NCBI GenBank assembly: GCA_015680685.1
Contig: MNCI01002928.1
Location: 80,130 to 144,129 of the forward strand
From: Gnetum montanum
Lineage: Eukaryota; Streptophyta; Gnetopsida; Gnetales; Gnetaceae
Reading direction: 5' to 3'
DNA length: 64,000 nt
Part shown: positions 58,334-64,000 of the stretch, piece after piece
Position numbering within the stretch: position 1 is the first letter of the stretch
How the letters are laid out: each line of letters begins with the position of its first letter
Made by a program: the position numbers and the translations under genes
The notes under the pieces: generated by a model
Databases searched by the model: none
Told to the model about the DNA's origin: nothing
What the model saw: only the letters and a program-made list of their open reading frames with translations

Positions 58334-59305
58334 TGATGAAGTGATTACTCTAATGATTAGAGCAGTTATTATTGGAGCGATTACTCTAATAATTAGAGTG
58401 GTTATTATTGGAGTCGTTACTTTAATTATTAAAGCAGTTATTATTGGAGTTGTTACTCTAATAATTAGAGTGGTTATTATTGGAGTAGTTATTCTAATTA
58501 TTAGAGTGGTCACTCTAATTATTAGAGTAGTTTCTTCCAAGTCTATAAATACAGTGCCCAGGCACACAATTGGAAAAGAAATATTTAGGAGTCAAGTTGC
58601 GAAACTCTTATAACCTGTTTGAAAGTTAGAGTATTTTCCAAGTGTCCACAGTAGGAGTTCGAAGTGTGGATGGATCTTTATTCGAGCATTGTGTACCTGA
58701 GCACATCTTATGTACAACAATAAAGATGAGCTCTTTGATTCATCCTTGTAGCACTTGAGATTTGTTTTCTTACACATTTCTTTTATTTTATTTTCTTATG
58801 TATTTATTTTATTTTATGCACTTTACATTTCTATTATTAGCATAGCAATTCATTTTGATCAATTCAACAAATCGTTAAATTACACTCAATACTATCACTT
58901 CAAGCATGCATATAACACTTGGTAATCTAGTAACGATTAGCATTTGGTAATCCCAATAGTGTTGCACTGATTCAGGATGTGTATAGCAAGTGAGAATGGA
59001 TATTGGTGTTAGGATTAGTTAAAGCCTAGTTAATTAGTAGTTAAGTTAAATTAGTCACTTAGTTATCTCTCTCCTCCCTTATTAGCAGCAGGACATAAAA
59101 ACATAAAAGCTATAAAAATCATATGCCTTAAGATTACTTAACCATACAATTGTGACATACATGTAAACTTGGAAAGACAATGATCAACCAGCCTATCCTT
59201 GTTCCACAAAGGTGTATAGGCACTTAGTCCTTGGAATTTAACTAGATCGTGTGTGAAACGCTCGTATTCGTATGTTTGAGCATAGGGGTACCTCACTGCT
59301 CATAA
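58334..59305 (+). repeat. Element E 3' LTR
   Basis: 972 bp, uninterrupted, TGATGAAG...CTCATAA. Carries the 36-bp U3 array, TATA TCTATAAATACAGTG near 58541, polyadenylation signal AATAAAGATG near 58720. Shows the empty site of the LINE. Confidence 0.93.
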
Positions 59306-59385
59306 AAAGTTATCATGTTTAACAATATTAAGTTAATGTAGATTCTCCAATAGTACATCTTTTTAGATACAATCATAAGTGGGTT
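59306..59385 (-). pseudogene. Element F RT segment, copy 2, right part
   Basis: Continues 42895-43503 after element E: TCATGTTTAACAATATTAAG is the LLNMATF block, followed by GATACAATCATAAGT. Joins copy 3 directly at about 59381-59391. Confidence 0.7.
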
Positions 59386-60240
59386 TCTGCAAACTTTCAC
59401 TTTAGCATTTTGAAATATTGGTCACATTACATAGTCTATTCAAATGGTGCATCCTTTTTTTGTTGGTGCCAGTAATATTTTGACAATGTTGGATAAATTT
59501 TTAATAAGGCACCTACATTGGCCAATATGCCCAAGGAATGATTTGACATCTTTATTATTTATGGCCTTTATAAGATTCCTTAGATAAATTTAATCTTTTG
59601 TAGATCAATCTCTATCCCTTTGTTTAATACCTAGTGCATACGAATAATGCCCTCTTAGATTATTCGATGGCTTTTATACCAATTGAGTGTAAGATTTATT
59701 GTTATGAAGTGCTTCAAGATTTATTTAAGATGGTCTAATACCTATTGAAAATTAGAACTATAGGTGGAAATTTCATTTATAAAAACTTCTATATCATTAC
59801 TAATCTATTTCAGAAAGATACTGATGATAAAGTGTTGGAACGTTGCAGGGACATTACATAGATCAAAAGGCATCTTTTATGTGAAAAGGTCCCTCAAGAA
59901 ATTATGAATGTTATTTTAGCCTAGTCTTCTAGAGCCATATAAATTTTATTATAATCACTATAGCCATCCAAAAAATTGTAGTATTTATGTCTTGTAATTG
60001 TGTTTAATACTTAACAATCATAAATAAGCTTTAAAAGTTGTCATGTTTAATAATCTCAATTCAATGCAAATTCTCTGCTAGCCTACATTTTTACATACAA
60101 TCATAAGTAGGCTTATCCATTCACTATATACTATAGTATATATGAATCCCATCTTCAAAAATTTTTTAATTTCCTTCTTTACAACTTGCTTCAATCTAGG
60201 ATTTAACCAATGTCAAGGTTGGTTTTTGGACTTAACAGTG
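59386..60240 (-). pseudogene. Element F RT segment, copy 3
   Basis: Again starts at the RNase H/RT boundary (CACTTTAGCATTTTGAAATA), runs through the whole RT and continues into the N-terminal RT region (60180-60240, TTCTTTACAACTTGCTTCAA, as in A at 4680). This is the copy that keeps the normal link to protease and gag. Multiple stops. Confidence 0.7.
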
Positions 60241-61334
60241 GGATCTATATATATTTTATTCTAGCATATATGTGGATCAATCCTTATTATCTTTTCATGT
60301 GACTAGGCAAAGAGTGTTGACCATTTGTTAATTATCTTAACTAACCTTTACTTCTATTCCTATGTAAGCTAGGTATTTACAATCACTAATTTGACATTTT
60401 CTAAAAATACATACTCAAGAGCTTTTGCTAATGTTTTGTGTTATATGGATTCTAGCTCTATTCTTTCTAGGATTTCTATCTTTCCTCATTTTGGTTTTTC
60501 TTCATACCTATTTTCTACTTGGAAAAGTTGCTACTTGATGTGCTCTATCTTATTTGTTCTATTAACATAAGTGCATATGATGGATTCATGCAATTCCATG
60601 CAACTCATTTGGTATAAGCCATTGGATCTCTTCTTACTTGGTGATTTTGGCATATAGACATTTTTGCATACATACTTTTTCTTCATGCAATCTACATACT
60701 ATGATGGTTCTCGATTTGATTATTCAAGCTCTCTACATGTAGTTACATCCTATATTGTTGTAGATAATGCATAAAACTCTCTTCTTCTTAATCATTTCAT
60801 ATTTTTTTATATAAATTTTTAAGAAAATGTCTTTTATTTCAAATTTGGCATTAATAATACTTAGACAAGCTCTTCCCATAATAATAGGAAACTTGCCTTT
60901 CCAATTATCTATGTCGATCACCAATAAATCTTCTAGGTAGAACCACTCATTAATGGTGATCATAATTGTTGCCACTTATCCTAATAGGATAGTGATAAAC
61001 TAATCTGCCAACTCTAGACTCATATTGCCTTTTTAGCTAGAGGTAATTTTCAAGCTTTATATATTTTTAAGAAATTAAGTTCACATTGGAATCTTAATCT
61101 AATAGAGCTTTGCATGGTACAATTGCTACAATCTATAAGTAAATTAGAAAACTTCAAAGATCTTTTCTTGGGAAGGTTATCTACTTTGATCCAATTAGTT
61201 ATAGCATGAATTAACATGATAGGTTTTACATTCTAGTGTTGGTTTAAAGGTAGTTTATTTGAGAGATTAAAAGATATCTTTGAAGTGGGCTTCATAGCCA
61301 TTGATGCTTACATGAATTTAGGTGTTTTGACAAG
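60241..61334 (-). pseudogene. Element F protease and gag 3' end
   Basis: The frame 60975-60733 reads PIIMGRACLSIINAKFEI, the C-terminal protease block matching GRAWLSIVDACLGIHDL in A. Toward 61330 the minus strand matches the gag-protease linker of A (AITNWIKVD-LPKK region). Cut at about 61334. Confidence 0.6.
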
Positions 61335-63915
61335 TGTAACATCCCATCCTATCACTTCTAGCTAGGATGAAGTGATGCCTAGGATCTCTAGATATACCAC
61401 AATGAAAACATAATAAACTAGAAGCTAATTGTGCATTAAAATACATTAAGATTAAACCACTTAATATATATATATACACATTATGAAAGGTCAAACTGTA
61501 CAATTATCTATGCCAAACTAAAGATCAATCATACCCTTCAATTTATACAACTACATGTCTCTACATAAAACAAAAATCTATACTAATCACAGGTTACAAA
61601 AACATAAACATCATATACATAAGAGTACAACAAAGGTCATAAAAATATGAATGCTCCATGGTACTGTACATGGAAATATATGCTCATCAATCCCCAATAA
61701 AATCCCTTTCCTCTAAAATCCCTTTCCTCTACTCTCTCAGTGCTTCTCTTGCACCCCTTTAACATCCACTTGTAACTAAATAAAGTTAATTTAAAGCTGA
61801 GTGGGAAGCCTTTACACTTCCCTTGCTAGATGGTCAACAAGAATTGCATTGGAGGAGAGAAATGGGATGCAAGGTAATCTACATCAACTATTAGTCTTGT
61901 GCATTCTTTAAGTAACACATGTACATATGATATCACACATAGCACTGGCATAATCTTTACTAAAGCTAATAGATATGTATCACATAGTTATAGATATAAT
62001 CATTATCAGACATAATCAAGCATACATCCATTACAGCACATCACATGCATCTCCACTATCATGACCATATAGTCATACCCACTCCACATCATTAAGCAAC
62101 GTAAGAAACATAAAATCATAAATCAATTATAAGATATATCATTAATTTTATAACTCAAAATTTAATAACATTATATATAACTTATCCATGTGGCTACTAT
62201 CATATCCATAATTAATGTAGCACGTGAAATATTGTCATGCGTGCTAATAAATAACCATTAGTTTCCAGTCTTTTATTTACCAAGCGTATGCTAGGATTGG
62301 TCAGTATATTACTTGCAATCACTAGCCTTCTAGGGGATTCGCTATATTGATGAGCATACCTATGCCATGTACCAATTATAGGGATGAAAACACCTATGCT
62401 CTCCCACTCTTAGGATGAGGCCTGAGACAAAAGCCTCATTGATGCATCATAGTGTGCTTCAATCCATAAGTACCTCTAAGATACCTCATCACTAATTATT
62501 CCATGCCCTTATGTTAGCACCATCCACCAATGACCGCTACAAGCATCATTACGATGACATGTACAAAGCTAGCCTAGCTTAAGCTAATACATGTTGCAAG
62601 AACAAAAAATCCAAAAAAAAAAAAAAACATAACATAAAAACATATATTCCCATCTAACAGTCATATTTATTCCATGAAAACAAGATCATGATATAACATA
62701 AAAAAATTTCATGCCATAACCATCTTCCTTGAATCACCTATAATTTTGTAAACATGACCACTATTGTAACCTTTGAGATGATAATTATCAAAAGAGAAAA
62801 AAAATTCCACGAATAGAAAGTACATCAAAAATGATTTCAAGGACATTAATTTCACCTAAATCAAACTCCTAAAAATAAATTTTAAATGCATTTAAAGCTT
62901 AATTAATATAATAACAAATAATAATATCTAATTATAGTCAATGATAATTAAAACTTCTAGAAACTCTAATGAAAATTAAGTCCATAAAATATAATATTTC
63001 AACCATGTTAGTCTCATCAATATTACATCTAATGTTTCACAAGTCCACATCATTTCATACATCACATATTTATTCATAAACAATTTTCTACCAAAATCAT
63101 AAAATTCCTAGAAATGTGCAAAAACAATATGTTAAAACTCAATCTTTTAACTATCCTCCCCACATGTCCACATCACATGATCATATATACTAATCTAACA
63201 TAAATACATGGGAAAGGTAAAGATAACCCACTAATTAAAATTATTAGAACGGGAAGTCCAAAACAAGTATGAAATCCTCAAAGCCCTAGCAAGATGTAGT
63301 TTCACTCCAAACAAGTATCATATCCATGTAGATGTGATCATAAAAAAACCCAAATCCAAGTTCAAAGAAAGTAAAATTCTTCCAAAAAGCTAAAATTTCA
63401 TAAAAATAGTGGAAAAACAAAAGAAAACTAAAGAAATAGGGAAGAACAAACTCAAACATCATTTCTATTTGTAGGAACAAAAGAAAAAGTAGAAACTCAA
63501 ATTATAAGGGTATGTGCATGGGAGGTAGTGGAAGAATATGTTTTTTTTGTTTTAAACTATTTTTAAAACATACTCTTATATAGAAATTTTTATGTGCATT
63601 ACACATCATGTGTAAAATCTGATTTCACTTTACTTTTTCAATTATTTTCTTAAGTAACATTTTTTTATAAGTTTATTTTTCATTTTCTCCTCCTTAACTA
63701 ATACTCTAAACTTCAAACTTGCATAAAAAAATATATTGGGACTCTAAATTAAAATCTATTTGAATCTATGAGATCCATATCAAGCACACTACACATCCAC
63801 ATGCTAAAATCACATCCCAGTAGCACACAATATAGTGTTATAGTTTAAATGCATAAATTATGAAATCATACATCTAGTGTAAATACATATCAAATAGCTG
63901 TCTTTGTATCCCAAT
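61335..63915 (-). mobile_element. Candidate long LTR or element end, inserted in gag of F
   Basis: F stops being collinear with A at TGTAACATCCCATCC (61335). On the minus strand this gives a GGGATGTTACA end, common in long LTRs of plant chromoviruses such as Tekay/Del. A minus-strand TATA-like CTATATAAGAG is near 63580. No coding domain; AT-rich. The right end and any duplication are not identified. Confidence 0.35.
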
Positions 63916-64000
63916 TGATGAGTGGCGAGGTACCCCTACACTCTACCATACGAATACGAGCGTGCACGCGCGATCCGGTCGAACTCCGCAGACTAAATGT
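63916..64000 (-). repeat. Left edge of another LTR of the A/B/C/E family
   Basis: TGATGAGTGGCGAGGTACCC is the reverse complement of the LTR end in E. No primer site precedes it (left flank CCAAT), so it should be the 3' LTR of a minus-strand element or a solo LTR. It has many CpG sites where the other copies have TpG or CpA. Confidence 0.85.

Larger units (their letters stand above)
43504..59305 (+). mobile_element. Element E: Athila/Tat-like gypsy gag-pol retrotransposon with a LINE in its 5' LTR
   Basis: TGATGAAG...CTCATAA LTRs, exact duplication AAAGT at 43499-43503 and 59306-59310 within element F. Without the LINE and its duplicated 16 bp the element is about 10.1 kb: 5' LTR about 960 bp, gag, protease, RT, RNase H, integrase, 2.2-kb untranslated region, 3' LTR 972 bp. 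Opposite orientation to F. Coding parts align domain by domain with element A but have more stops and lost catalytic residues. Confidence 0.92.
12800..61334 (-). mobile_element. Element F: very old gypsy element split by four insertions, RT segment in three tandem copies
   Basis: Joining 12800-13440, 14528-15308, 21689-22014, 42895-43503 and 59311-61334 gives a minus-strand gypsy pol in the order integrase, RNase H, RT (three copies), protease, end of gag, collinear with element A. The intervening blocks are later insertions, three with clear element ends and two of those with exact 5-bp duplications inside F. F has no visible LTR; its gag is cut at about 61334 and its integrase C-terminus at about 12800. 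It is much more decayed than A or E. Confidence 0.75.

Noticed and set aside
58323-58613. Open frames through the U3 repeats on both strands (Ile/Val-rich)
   Set aside because: They arise from a 36-bp period divisible by three without stops; no homology and wrong context for a gene.

Overview
The window is nuclear DNA of a plant with a very large, repeat-swollen genome. I infer a seed plant, probably a gymnosperm. The reasons are that almost all 64 kb is old, nested LTR retrotransposon and LINE sequence, that stop codons mostly look like C-to-T or G-to-A changes (methylated-DNA decay), and that the only host-like coding sequence is two broken fragments: a leucine-rich-repeat receptor-like protein and an aquaporin-like (MIP) protein. 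I see no intact host gene, rRNA, tRNA gene or CRISPR array. The species cannot be named from sequence alone.

Layout. 1-1472 is the right end of an LTR whose element lies mostly outside the window; it cuts into element A (1478-9216, minus strand), a Ty3/gypsy element with gag, protease, RT, RNase H and integrase plus one LTR. A sits in an old LINE endonuclease fragment (9217 to about 10100, minus). From about 12800 to 61334 runs a very old minus-strand gypsy element, F, broken up by later insertions: a Copia-like solo LTR (13441-14527); element B (15309-21688, plus, target duplication ATTAC); element D (22015-42894, minus), which itself contains element C (23564-32839, minus, duplication ATTGG); and element E (43504-59305, plus, duplication AAAGT). 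E carries a 5.7-kb L1-type LINE inside its 5' LTR (43701-49392, 16-bp duplication). The RT part of F is present three times in tandem. The right end holds a candidate long LTR (61335 onward) and the edge of one more LTR of the A/B/C/E family (63916-64000).

The A/B/C/E group is one family. LTRs begin TGATGA and end in CTCATCA or close variants, the primer-binding site matches the tRNA-Asp type used by Athila-like elements, and the long 3' untranslated region is shared. The coding content differs: A and E carry gag-pol, B only gag, and C gag plus a separate unit of about 3.5 kb with its own TATA box, a likely 5'-UTR intron and a decayed ORF of about 920 codons. D, from another gypsy lineage, has gag and protease but no RT or integrase, and carries the LRR and aquaporin-like fragments in the same orientation. 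The elements without pol would have needed RT and integrase supplied in trans.

All coordinates of decayed coding regions are approximate, because frames are broken by stops and small indels. Element ends supported by target-site duplications are reliable to within a few bases.
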